Below are positions 1 to 6,107 of a DNA stretch of 6,107 nucleotides, piece after piece. The position numbers were made by a program, and so were the translations under genes. Each line of letters starts with the position of its first letter. The first letter of the stretch is position 1. This DNA comes from an uncultured Clostridia bacterium (GTDB lineage Bacteria > Bacillota > Clostridia > Christensenellales > UBA1242), in contig CALNBM010000067.1 of assembly GCA_937874195.1 (NCBI GenBank), positions 1 to 6,107 on the forward strand, read 5' to 3'. The notes under the pieces were generated by a model. That model did not search any database and was not told where the DNA came from. It worked only from the letters and a program-made list of their open reading frames with translations.

Positions 1-82
1 AACAAATTATTAACTTTAACTTTCATAGCTAAATTTTAAAAAACATATTTAAATTATTATTAATTTATTTCTATTTTGTAAA

Positions 83-1177
83 CTATTTTATTTTTTTTTC
101 TTTACTTTTCTTTTTACTCAATTCGTCGAAAAACAAAGTATTAACTTTTACTGAATCATTATTTGCATCAACTTTTTTTGCTTTTTCGTTATACTTTATA
201 GCAAGGCTAATTTCATTTAAGTTAAAATAACATACGCATAGTTGAAGATATGGAACAATATCATAACACTGTGGTAAAACAAACCCGCCCCGCCTCACAT
301 TGGGCTTACATTTTGCTGCTAGTTTTAACCATGGTATTGCATTTTTATAATTTTTAATAAGCATAAATATCGTGCCGATTTCACACAACACTTCAGCGCG
401 CGGATAATCATATATAAAACTTGCAAACAGTGTTTTTAGTGCTTGCACATGTTTTCCTATCGCAACATAACACTTTGCTAAAACTATACTTGCTTCAATG
501 TTATTTTCTAACCAACCGAGTCCGTCGACTAAAAAATTTTCTAAAATTTTTACAGCATCAAACATTTTTCCATTATAATAAAGTTCTCGTGCATAATAAA
601 ATTTTTGGCGTGGTGTTAATTCACTGCCTTTTAAAATATATTTTTCATAAATATTTAAATTTCTATTAGTTGCAGCTGGTTTTATCTTTTTATGGTGAAT
701 CGCAATATCTACATATTCAATTTTTCCATTAATCTCAATAAATTCATGCACGGGATCAGCCCATTTCATAGTGTTGTTGTTTTTTATTATTCTTTCTCTA
801 AAATATTCTAAAGAGTTTGAGTTATCTATGGTTGGGAAGGCATATTTTAAAAAATATACATCCACACTTCCATCCATTGATTTTTTAAGATTTATTAGTT
901 TTTGTTGATTTTCTTCACTTATTTCATCATCAGCATCCAACCATATGATATAGTCGCAAGTAGCTTTGGAAAAACTATAATTTCGAGCGAGCGAAAAATC
1001 ATCCACCCATGCAAAATTAAAGACTTTATCGGTAAATTTTTTTGCTATTTCTTCTGTTTTATCAGTTGAACCTGTATCAACAATAATAATTTCGTCCGCC
1101 ACTGGCTGTGCACTTTTTAGCGCTCGTTCTAACACTTCTTCTTCATTTTTAACAATCATACATAAACTTAATTTCAT
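83..1177 (-). CDS. Family 2 glycosyltransferase with C-terminal TPR region
   Basis: Predicted cytoplasmic glycosyltransferase of 364 residues that would move a sugar from a nucleotide-sugar donor to an unknown acceptor. The N-terminus, KLSLCMIVKNEEE, is the usual first strand of GT-A family 2 enzymes. IIVDTGSTD (31-39) is the nucleotide-binding segment, WVDDFSLARN (57-66) is a family hallmark, and DADD (81-84) is the metal-binding DxD. From about residue 190 helical pairs resemble tetratricopeptide repeats (about 190-220, 227-258, 261-292 and 306-337), and the tail is lysine-rich (KKKSKEKKIK). This architecture is common in Firmicutes and includes the peptide S-glycosyltransferase SunS, but nothing nearby looks like a peptide substrate, so the acceptor is unknown. 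The ATG at 1177 is chosen because it starts exactly at the conserved strand; no Shine-Dalgarno sequence precedes it. It is transcribed away from the other genes, and its stop is TAG. Confidence 0.93.
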   Translation of the reverse strand: MKLSLCMIVKNEEEVLERALKSAQPVADEIIIVDTGSTDKTEEIAKKFTDKVFNFAWVDDFSLARNYSFSKATCDYIIWLDADDEISEENQQKLINLKKSMDGSVDVYFLKYAFPTIDNSNSLEYFRERIIKNNNTMKWADPVHEFIEINGKIEYVDIAIHHKKIKPAATNRNLNIYEKYILKGSELTPRQKFYYARELYYNGKMFDAVKILENFLVDGLGWLENNIEASIVLAKCYVAIGKHVQALKTLFASFIYDYPRAEVLCEIGTIFMLIKNYKNAIPWLKLAAKCKPNVRRGGFVLPQCYDIVPYLQLCVCYFNLNEISLAIKYNEKAKKVDANNDSVKVNTLFFDELSKKKSKEKKIK

Positions 1178-1242
1178 GTTATTTTATATGAATAAGATGA
1201 CAATATTGTGAATTCCTAATGATTTATAGCTTGTTAGTTTAT

Positions 1243-1271
1243 TTGCAATATTTCTATTTTTGCGATAAAAT
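1243..1271 (+). promoter_or_regulatory. Putative sigma-70-type promoter for the Mrr-type gene
   Basis: TTGCAA (1243-1248) and TAAAAT (1266-1271) are separated by 17 bases, close to the housekeeping consensus TTGACA-17-TATAAT. Transcription would start near 1278, about 40 bases before the GTG at 1319. In DNA this A+T-rich, -10-like hexamers are common by chance, so the correct spacing is the main support. I found no equally good promoter for the divergent glycosyltransferase. Confidence 0.4.
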
Positions 1272-1318
1272 AAATTATAAAATTTATTTTAAAAATTTTC
1301 TTTTTCCCTTTAATATTT

Positions 1319-1747
1319 GTGTTTTACTTCATCAAGCGATTAAATTTGAAAAATGCACTAAAAAAAGTGAAGATTCATGCTATTGACAGCTTAAACGGAT
1401 ATGAGTTTGAAAAGTTTATTTCAAATGTATTTTTTGCCTTTGGATATAACGCTACTGTTACAAAAAAGGGCGCAGATAGAGGTGTGGATATAATCGCAAC
1501 TAGGTTTACACAAAAGGTGGCGGTTCAAACGAAAATGTATTATAATCATAATGTTAGCAATAGTGCAATTCAGCAAATTTACACTGCAAAAGAATACTTT
1601 AATGCTAATATTGCAGTGGTGGTAACTAATTCATATTTCACAAAATCTGCCATTGAACTTGCAGAAAAATTAAGCGTGGTGCTGATTGATAGAACTACAC
1701 TCACTAGCGTTTTAAGTGGAACGAATTTAAAAAAATTTATTGGCTAA
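1319..1747 (+). CDS. Small Mrr-type (restriction endonuclease-like) nuclease domain protein
   Basis: A 142-residue protein made almost entirely of an Mrr-type PD-(D/E)xK nuclease domain. GYEFEKFI (27-34) is the first conserved helix, with the acidic residue of the fold. GADRGVDII (51-59) supplies catalytic Asp57, and VAVQTKMYY (67-75) supplies the QxK motif (Gln70, Lys72). VVVTNSYFTKSAIELA (100-115) is the typical C-terminal strand and helix. The core therefore looks catalytically intact. Family members act in modification-dependent or stand-alone DNA restriction; no methyltransferase is nearby, so an orphan or type IV-like role is an inference. The start is uncertain: the frame opens after a TAA at 1271-1273, contains no ATG before residue 73, and the GTG at 1319 has no Shine-Dalgarno sequence. 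Relatives often carry a longer N-terminus, sometimes with membrane helices, so this copy may be N-terminally trimmed. TTG at 1346 is an alternative start. Confidence 0.8.
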   Translation: MFYFIKRLNLKNALKKVKIHAIDSLNGYEFEKFISNVFFAFGYNATVTKKGADRGVDIIATRFTQKVAVQTKMYYNHNVSNSAIQQIYTAKEYFNANIAVVVTNSYFTKSAIELAEKLSVVLIDRTTLTSVLSGTNLKKFIG

Positions 1748-1748
1748 A

Positions 1749-1783
1749 TTAAAACATAATTTATGATATTGTTTTAAATTTTT
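1749..1783 (+). terminator. A+T-rich terminator-like hairpin after the Mrr-type gene
   Basis: TTAAAACA (1749-1756) is perfectly complementary to TGTTTTAA (1770-1777), with a 13-base loop, followed by five T at 1779-1783. It starts two bases after the stop codon. The stem has a single G-C pair, so termination would be weak. The position and T-run favour a terminator, but A+T-rich DNA produces such stems by chance. Confidence 0.35.
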
Positions 1784-1812
1784 AAAAGAAACAAATTAAA
1801 ATTTTTTTATGT

Positions 1813-1925
1813 AAACTCTGTGATATTTTAAATATTCCCGTGCATTATAAAAAACTATTCACCGAGTGAATTTTAACTAAAATTTAAGGTTATAAATTAA
1901 ATAAAAAAAGTGCAATAAATGTCAC
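1813..1925 (+). pseudogene. Decayed partial copy of queH (codons about 54-91)
   Basis: This non-coding stretch is a degenerate duplicate of positions 2118-2232 inside the intact queH just downstream. Aligned by eye, 1813-1874 matches 2118-2178 at 56 of 62 columns. The five substitutions are all transitions, and one C is inserted (CCC against CC). From 1875 to 1925 the match falls to about 39 of 54 columns with three gaps. Read in the queH frame it begins KLCDILNIP, then the extra C shifts the frame to a TGA. Without that base it would read PCIIKNYSPSEF followed by TAA. Three of the five substitutions in the good block are synonymous third-position changes. The remnant lacks the start, the first CC cluster motif and the C-terminal cysteines, so it cannot encode a working enzyme. 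It may now serve only as the leader or promoter region of queH. Confidence 0.88.
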
Positions 1926-1958
1926 AAATCTAAAATCAAATTAAAGGAAATAAACAAA

Positions 1959-2504
1959 ATGGAAAAAAGAAAAAAACTTCTTCTTCATAGTTGTTGTGCT
2001 CCCTGCTCAAGTGGGGTGCTAGAAGAGTTAGTCAAAAGTTTTGATGTAACAGTTTTTTTCTATAATCCAAATCTTAATACAAAAGAAGAATATAATCTAC
2101 GTGCTTCACATCAACAAAAACTCTGTGATATTTTAAATGTTCCGTGCATTATAGAAAATTATTCGCCAAGTGAATTTTTAAACAATATTAAAGGCTATGA
2201 ATTAGATAAAGAAGGCGGAAAAAGATGCTCACTTTGTTTTGAACTGCGATTAAACAAAACTGCAAAGTTTGCAAACGAAAATGGTTATGATATTTTCACA
2301 ACCACTCTTTCCGTTAGCCCCTATAAAAACGCTGAATTATTGAACGAGTTAGGAAAAAAAATTTCGTTAAAACATAATGTTGAATATCTGGAAGCAAATT
2401 TCAAAAAAAACAACGGCTATTTGTTAAGTATCAATAATAGTAAAAAATACAATCTTTATAGGCAAAAATTTTGTGGCTGTGAATTTTCTTTATTAAAAAA
2501 ATAA
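1959..2504 (+). CDS. queH: Epoxyqueuosine reductase QueH
   Basis: A 181-residue QueH (formerly DUF208), which reduces epoxyqueuosine to queuosine at the wobble base of tRNAs with GUN anticodons (Tyr, His, Asn, Asp). It is a non-homologous replacement of the cobalamin-dependent QueG. HSCCAPCSS (10-18) carries the Cys-Cys pair Cys12-Cys13, and RCSLCFELR (89-97) carries Cys90 and Cys93. In the family these four cysteines bind the [4Fe-4S] cluster. FCGCEFS (171-177) gives Cys172 and Cys174, a conserved C-terminal pair. TTLSVSPYKN (115-124) is another family signature. Length is typical for the compact form. AAAGGA (1943-1948) lies ten bases before the ATG. No other queuosine genes are in the window, so the precursor must be made elsewhere or salvaged. 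A broken copy of its middle part lies immediately upstream. Confidence 0.96.
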   Translation: MEKRKKLLLHSCCAPCSSGVLEELVKSFDVTVFFYNPNLNTKEEYNLRASHQQKLCDILNVPCIIENYSPSEFLNNIKGYELDKEGGKRCSLCFELRLNKTAKFANENGYDIFTTTLSVSPYKNAELLNELGKKISLKHNVEYLEANFKKNNGYLLSINNSKKYNLYRQKFCGCEFSLLKK

Positions 2505-2644
2505 TGTTTAATTTTTAGTTCCGTCATTATTTACATAAATTATTTAACATAAATTCTCACCATTATTTTATATTATTGTATTACATTATTATTTTTATTT
2601 ATTTCCAAATAATATGCCGTGTTTTTATTTATTTTAATTCTATT

Positions 2645-2671
2645 TTGTATTTAATAATTTTATGGTACAAT
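2645..2671 (+). promoter_or_regulatory. Putative extended -10 promoter of the MetRS-like gene
   Basis: TACAAT (2666-2671) is preceded by TGG (2663-2665), giving an extended -10 (TGnTACAAT). A weak -35-like TTGTAT lies at 2645-2650 with a 15-base spacer, shorter than ideal but tolerable with an extended -10. The start would fall near 2678, leaving a leader of about 24 bases before the ATG at 2702. That is too short for a T-box or riboswitch. AAGGG (2691-2695) is the ribosome binding site, six bases from the ATG. Confidence 0.5.
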
Positions 2672-2701
2672 ATTATTAAACTCGTTTACTAAGGGATAAA
2701 T

Positions 2702-4720
2702 ATGAAAGATTATAATGACATTATGCTAAAAAATTTAATAAAAAATAGAGTGCAGTTCCCTAAAAAAGCAGTAGTTACAGCGGGTATGCCATACGGAAAT
2801 AAACTTCTTCATTGTGGGCATATTAGCACCATGATACATGCAGATATGTTTGCGCGTTTTTTGCGTGATAGAATTGGCGAAAATAATGTTGTTTTTGTTT
2901 CCGGCACAGATGCTTATGGTTCGCCAATTTTAGAAAATCATAGAAAATTAGTAGAAAGTGGGGATTTTGCAGGTTCTATTATTGAATTTGTTGAAGCCAA
3001 TTATATTGGTCAAAAAAGAATATTACGCAACTATCATATAAGCACTAACTTTTATGGTTCTTCTGCTTTTGGCGAAGCTAAGGAAATTCACGAAAAAACC
3101 AGTGCAGATATTTTTAACAGATTAAAGCAGTTCGGTTACTTAAAAAATTTATCAACTTTGCAGTTTTTTGATGAAAAGAAAAACACATTTTTAAACGGCA
3201 GGCAAGTGGTGGGAAAATGCCCCTTTGAAAATTGCATGTCAGAAAAAGCTTATGCCGACGAGTGTGATTTAGGTCATCAATATATGCCAGAAGAATTAAT
3301 CAATCCTATTAGTTCTCTTTCAAACACCACACCAATATTAAAAAAAATTGGAAACTGGTATTTTAATTTAGATGAGCACGTCGATTTATTAAAAAAATGG
3401 ATAGAATATTTAGAAAATAAAACTACCACACGCTCTTATATTATTAAAGAAATAAACGAATTTTTAAAAAAGCCTGAAATATATGTTAAGGAAGAATATT
3501 TAGATAGTTTTAACGCTATTAAAAAATCCCTTCCGCCTTTTTTATTAAAAGACGAAACAAAAAATTCTTTCACTATTCAATTTGAAAAACTTTCATATCG
3601 TGAAAACGCGTGTGAAATATTATCTCAACACGGTATTCGATATAGAACAGGAAAAACGCTTGTACCTTTTAGATTATCTGGTAATATTTCATGGGGTGTT
3701 CCGGTGCCCGATACCCAAGAACTTAAAAACCAAACTTTTTGGGTTTGGCCAGAAAGCTTATGGGCTCCTATTTCTTTTACTAAAACCTATTTATCCTTAA
3801 ATAACTTTCCAGACAATGAATGGAAAAAATATTGGTGCAATGATGATTCCAGTGTTTATCAATTTATTGGCGAAGATAATATATATTTTTATGGTCCTGC
3901 GCAAAACGCTATCTGGCTTGCTCTACAAGGCATTAATCCAAAAATACCAACAGAAAAAGGCAATTTGACTATTTCACAAATGGTAGCAAATAAACATACA
4001 TTATTTCTAGGCAAAAAAGCAAGTAGTAGTTCAAGTACTCATGCACCAATGGCGCATGAACTTTTAGACCACTATACTCCTGAACAAATAAGGTTTCACA
4101 TGCTTGGTATGAATGTGGGAAATAATAATGCTAATTTTATGCCAAAACCCTTTAATCCCGATGCTAAAGAAACAGAAGTTGATGCTGTTTTGAAAGAAGG
4201 AAACTTGCTAACAAATGTTTATAACCGAGCAATTCGAACGCTTTTCTACTCATGGCAAAAAGATTACGATGGATTTTTACCTTATGGAGAAGTTGATGAA
4301 GAAATTTTAAAAGACGCAAATAAAACAATTTTAAAATATGAAAAATTAATGTATCAACAAAAGTTTCACATGGTGGTTTATGAATTAGATAATTATATTC
4401 GTTCTTTAAATAAATATCTTTCTAAAAATTTAATTGCCATAGAAAACGAACAAATTAAAAAGGACAATAAACAAGTATTAATTAACGGACTTCACATGGT
4501 AAAAATTGCTATGGTTTTTCTTCATCCTATCGACCCTGTTAACACAGAATATTTAAGTGAATGTTTAGGCGCAGGTAATAGTGTTTTTAGTTGGGATAAT
4601 ATTGATAAACCTATTTATAATTTTATTGAAAATGTTGAAAATTATAAGCCAAAATTTATTGAACCAAAATTCGACTTTTTTAAAAAACACGAAAGCCAAA
4701 TTGCAAACTTAGAAGATTAA
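2702..4720 (+). CDS. Methionyl-tRNA synthetase-like class I tRNA ligase, divergent
   Basis: A 672-residue class I aminoacyl-tRNA synthetase of the MetRS type, expected to charge tRNA in the cytoplasm. AGMPYGNKLLHCGH (27-40) is the ATP-binding HIGH motif (HCGH 37-40). Cys173, Cys178, Cys188 and His192 form a zinc-knuckle-like group. ISWGVPVP (329-336), FIGEDNIYF (388-396) and the alpha-helical anticodon-binding domain (about 490-620) follow in MetRS order. Asn505 and Arg509 align with the anticodon-reading Asn391 and Arg395 of E. coli MetRS. Differences: the KMSKS loop reads KASSS (439-443), the methionine-pocket segment is remodelled (349-361, Tyr397), residues about 240-325 form an extra segment, and there is no EMAP-like C-terminal tRNA-binding domain. 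From memory, similar KKASSS proteins recur in Clostridia, sometimes beside a normal MetG. I therefore withhold metG: it may be the sole MetRS or a paralogue of other specificity. Confidence 0.88.
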   Translation: MKDYNDIMLKNLIKNRVQFPKKAVVTAGMPYGNKLLHCGHISTMIHADMFARFLRDRIGENNVVFVSGTDAYGSPILENHRKLVESGDFAGSIIEFVEANYIGQKRILRNYHISTNFYGSSAFGEAKEIHEKTSADIFNRLKQFGYLKNLSTLQFFDEKKNTFLNGRQVVGKCPFENCMSEKAYADECDLGHQYMPEELINPISSLSNTTPILKKIGNWYFNLDEHVDLLKKWIEYLENKTTTRSYIIKEINEFLKKPEIYVKEEYLDSFNAIKKSLPPFLLKDETKNSFTIQFEKLSYRENACEILSQHGIRYRTGKTLVPFRLSGNISWGVPVPDTQELKNQTFWVWPESLWAPISFTKTYLSLNNFPDNEWKKYWCNDDSSVYQFIGEDNIYFYGPAQNAIWLALQGINPKIPTEKGNLTISQMVANKHTLFLGKKASSSSSTHAPMAHELLDHYTPEQIRFHMLGMNVGNNNANFMPKPFNPDAKETEVDAVLKEGNLLTNVYNRAIRTLFYSWQKDYDGFLPYGEVDEEILKDANKTILKYEKLMYQQKFHMVVYELDNYIRSLNKYLSKNLIAIENEQIKKDNKQVLINGLHMVKIAMVFLHPIDPVNTEYLSECLGAGNSVFSWDNIDKPIYNFIENVENYKPKFIEPKFDFFKKHESQIANLED

Positions 4721-4722
4721 TC

Positions 4723-4764
4723 ACAAATAAAAAAACTGTGTGGGTTTTATATTTGTTTACTTTT
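4723..4764 (+). terminator. Probable intrinsic terminator of the MetRS-like gene
   Basis: Positions 4723-4736 pair with 4743-4756 in a 14-position stem with 12 pairs and two mismatches (4730/4749 and 4735/4744), closing a TGTGTG loop. The T-rich run TTTACTTTT (4756-4764) follows. It starts two bases after the TAA, the expected place for a terminator. The stem is mostly A-T pairs, so strength is uncertain. Confidence 0.5.
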
Positions 4765-4766
4765 AA

Positions 4767-4795
4767 TGTGATATTTAACTAAAAAAATTATCACA
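4767..4795. repeat. Inverted repeat upstream of the antiporter gene
   Basis: TGTGATA (4767-4773) and TATCACA (4789-4795) are perfect inverted copies separated by 15 bases. No T-run follows, so it does not look like a second terminator. It lies 79 bases before the antiporter ATG, upstream of where its promoter should be, so an operator is possible but unproven. The spacing does not match CRP- or FNR-type sites. Confidence 0.4.
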
Positions 4796-4874
4796 CACTG
4801 TCAAAAATAAACATAAACTCTTTCATAAAATTTAAAAATTTCTTACAAATGTATTAATAGTAAAAGGATAAATT

Positions 4875-6107
4875 ATGCTGAGTAATATTTTCCAGTCATC
4901 CCAAATAACTGCCATACTTATGAGCTTATCAATCATTTTATTTTTAGGATTTTTCTTAACTCAAATAACACGGGCGATAAAACTTCCTGATGTAACAGGA
5001 TATTTGTTTGCAGGTATTTTAATTGGTCCATTTATATTAAATATAATTCCAATAGAAATAATTTCCGGTCTTGAATTTTTTGCAGATATTGCGATAGGGC
5101 TTATTGCTTTTGATGTTGGAAAATATTTAATTTTTAACAAAGGCGAGAAAAACAGATATAAAACTTATGTTATTGCGTTATGCGAATTTGTATTAACTTT
5201 TGCGCTTATATTTACTGCAATGTTTTTTATATTTAAGTTTTCTTTTAATATTTCATTTTTAATAAGTACTATTGCATGTGTTACTGCACCTGCTTCAACC
5301 ATAATGACAATAAAGCAATACAAAGCAAAAGGTCCGTTTGTTAATAATCTTTTAAAAATAATAACTTTTGATAATGCACTTGGAATAATACTTTTTCATA
5401 TTTGTCTTATGTTTTCAAAAAATCCAGAAGGCGGAAAAATAACTTTTTATTCCGTGTTGGTTCCAATTTTACAAAACATTGCGTTGATTCTTTTTGGCAT
5501 ATTTCTTGGAATACTTATTTCTTACATTTTAAGAAAGTTAAAAGATTCAGGAACAAAACGGCTATTTGTGGGGCTTATTGCAATTCTTATATTAATTTCA
5601 ACTTGTAGTTATTTCATTATTTCCCCACTTCTACCTTGTATGGCTTTTGGAACTGCGTTTATTAATTCAAAAGGAAACAAAGAACTTTTTGAAAATCTTA
5701 ATAAATTTTCACCACCTATTATTTTAATATTCTTTGTGCTTAGCGGTATGAAATTTAATATTATTAATATATTCAGTGTAGGTATTATCGGGCTTACTTA
5801 TTTAATACTAAGATTATTTGGAAAACTTTTAGGTTCATATATTGGTGGTGTTGTAACAAAGTCTCCAAAAGGTACCAGAAACTATCTAGGCTTTGCATTA
5901 ATTCCACAAGCAAGTGTTGCGATAAGCCTTGTTACGGTTGCAAGTAGGATTATTGATAATGAAATTGCTTTGACAATTAATGTTATTATATTATCAGCTG
6001 CTTTTATATTTGAACTAATTGGGCCTGTCGCTGCTAAATTTTCATTATTTAAAACACAAGCAGTTCATGAAAAATATTTAAACAATACAGTTAAACCTAA
6101 TTTTATA
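4875..6107 (+). CDS. CPA2-type cation:proton antiporter, 3' end beyond window
   Basis: An open frame of 411 codons without a stop, running off the window. It encodes an integral membrane protein with about 12-13 hydrophobic segments, of the monovalent cation:proton antiporter-2 family, which exchanges Na+ or K+ for H+. IKLPDVTGYLFAGILIGP (35-52) is the classic N-terminal CPA2 signature. ACVTAPASTI (134-143) corresponds to the unwound helix of the ion-binding fold, ITFDNALGII (163-172) is the helix 5 motif, ILRLFGKLLGSYIGG (311-325) is the helix with the conserved basic residue, and GFALIPQASVAI (339-350) with FELIGPVAAK (379-388) are C-terminal hallmarks. Firmicutes relatives end near this length, so only a short tail is probably missing. 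No KTN/TrkA nucleotide-binding domain is visible. AAAAGGA (4862-4868) lies six bases before the ATG. Unusual: Asp166-Asn167 stands where Asp-Asp is expected. Confidence 0.92.
   Translation, partial: MLSNIFQSSQITAILMSLSIILFLGFFLTQITRAIKLPDVTGYLFAGILIGPFILNIIPIEIISGLEFFADIAIGLIAFDVGKYLIFNKGEKNRYKTYVIALCEFVLTFALIFTAMFFIFKFSFNISFLISTIACVTAPASTIMTIKQYKAKGPFVNNLLKIITFDNALGIILFHICLMFSKNPEGGKITFYSVLVPILQNIALILFGIFLGILISYILRKLKDSGTKRLFVGLIAILILISTCSYFIISPLLPCMAFGTAFINSKGNKELFENLNKFSPPIILIFFVLSGMKFNIINIFSVGIIGLTYLILRLFGKLLGSYIGGVVTKSPKGTRNYLGFALIPQASVAISLVTVASRIIDNEIALTINVIILSAAFIFELIGPVAAKFSLFKTQAVHEKYLNNTVKPNFI

Noticed and set aside
1..26. Possible start of another minus-strand gene (ATG at 26, reading MKVKVNNL)
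   Set aside because: Only eight codons lie in the window and no ribosome binding site precedes it.
421..669. An 82-codon plus-strand open frame inside the glycosyltransferase gene
   Set aside because: It lies wholly antisense to a clear glycosyltransferase, has no recognisable domain, and its Leu/Phe-rich composition is that expected from the opposite strand of an A+T-rich gene.
1200..1209. Perfect palindrome ACAATATTGT in the divergent intergenic region
   Set aside because: It is short and A+T-rich with no second copy, and it is not placed against a convincing promoter; calling an operator would be speculation.
1749..1800. Resemblance of this stretch to the 3' part of queH (near 2369-2410)
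   Set aside because: Only a 12-base A+T-rich word matches well and it falls in the terminator-like stem; the rest is low-complexity similarity, so I do not extend the queH remnant here.
2533..2555. Direct repeat ACATAAATT (2533-2541 and 2547-2555)
   Set aside because: Only two nine-base A+T-rich copies in a low-complexity intergenic region; expected by chance.
2505..2701. Possible T-box leader upstream of the synthetase-like gene
   Set aside because: No T-box consensus or specifier stem is visible, and the likely promoter leaves only about 24 leader bases.
3582..3800. A 72-codon open frame in another frame of the MetRS-like gene
   Set aside because: It overlaps conserved synthetase motifs in the main frame and shows no independent protein family features.
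5402..5608. A 68-codon open frame in another frame of the antiporter gene
   Set aside because: It is nested in the well-supported antiporter frame and resembles no known protein.

Overview
The window is strongly A+T-rich and carries five protein genes: one on the minus strand, then four on the plus strand. It also holds a decayed gene fragment. AAAGGA- or AAGGG-type ribosome binding sites precede three genes, stops are TAA or TAG, tryptophan is TGG throughout, and no gene has an in-frame TGA, so the standard bacterial code fits. Base composition, the purine-rich ribosome binding sites, and the types of QueH, antiporter and MetRS-like protein suggest a low-GC Firmicute, probably a Clostridia-type or small-genome gut lineage. 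This placement is inferred from gene style, not from a marker gene.

Layout: (1) 83-1177, minus strand, a family 2 glycosyltransferase with a C-terminal tetratricopeptide region. (2) 1178-1318, a divergent intergenic region with a plausible plus-strand promoter. (3) 1319-1747, a small Mrr-type nuclease domain protein with an intact catalytic motif but only a weak GTG start, followed by an A+T-rich terminator-like hairpin. (4) 1813-1925, a broken second copy of the middle of queH, with stops and a frameshift. (5) 1959-2504, the intact queH for the last step of queuosine synthesis. (6) 2702-4720, a methionyl-tRNA-synthetase-like protein with its own promoter, an altered KMSKS loop and an altered amino-acid pocket, followed by a hairpin that looks like a terminator. 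(7) From 4875 past the window end, a CPA2-type cation:proton antiporter with an Asp-Asn pair where Asp-Asp is usual.

The genes do not form one pathway. Two act on tRNA (QueH, and presumably the MetRS-like protein), one on the membrane ion balance, one on sugars and one on DNA. The gaps, terminators and separate promoters suggest mostly single-gene transcription units. I see no CRISPR array, RNA gene, transposase or convincing multi-gene novel system. The most interesting items are the queH remnant beside the Mrr-type gene and the MetRS-like protein with non-canonical active-site motifs.
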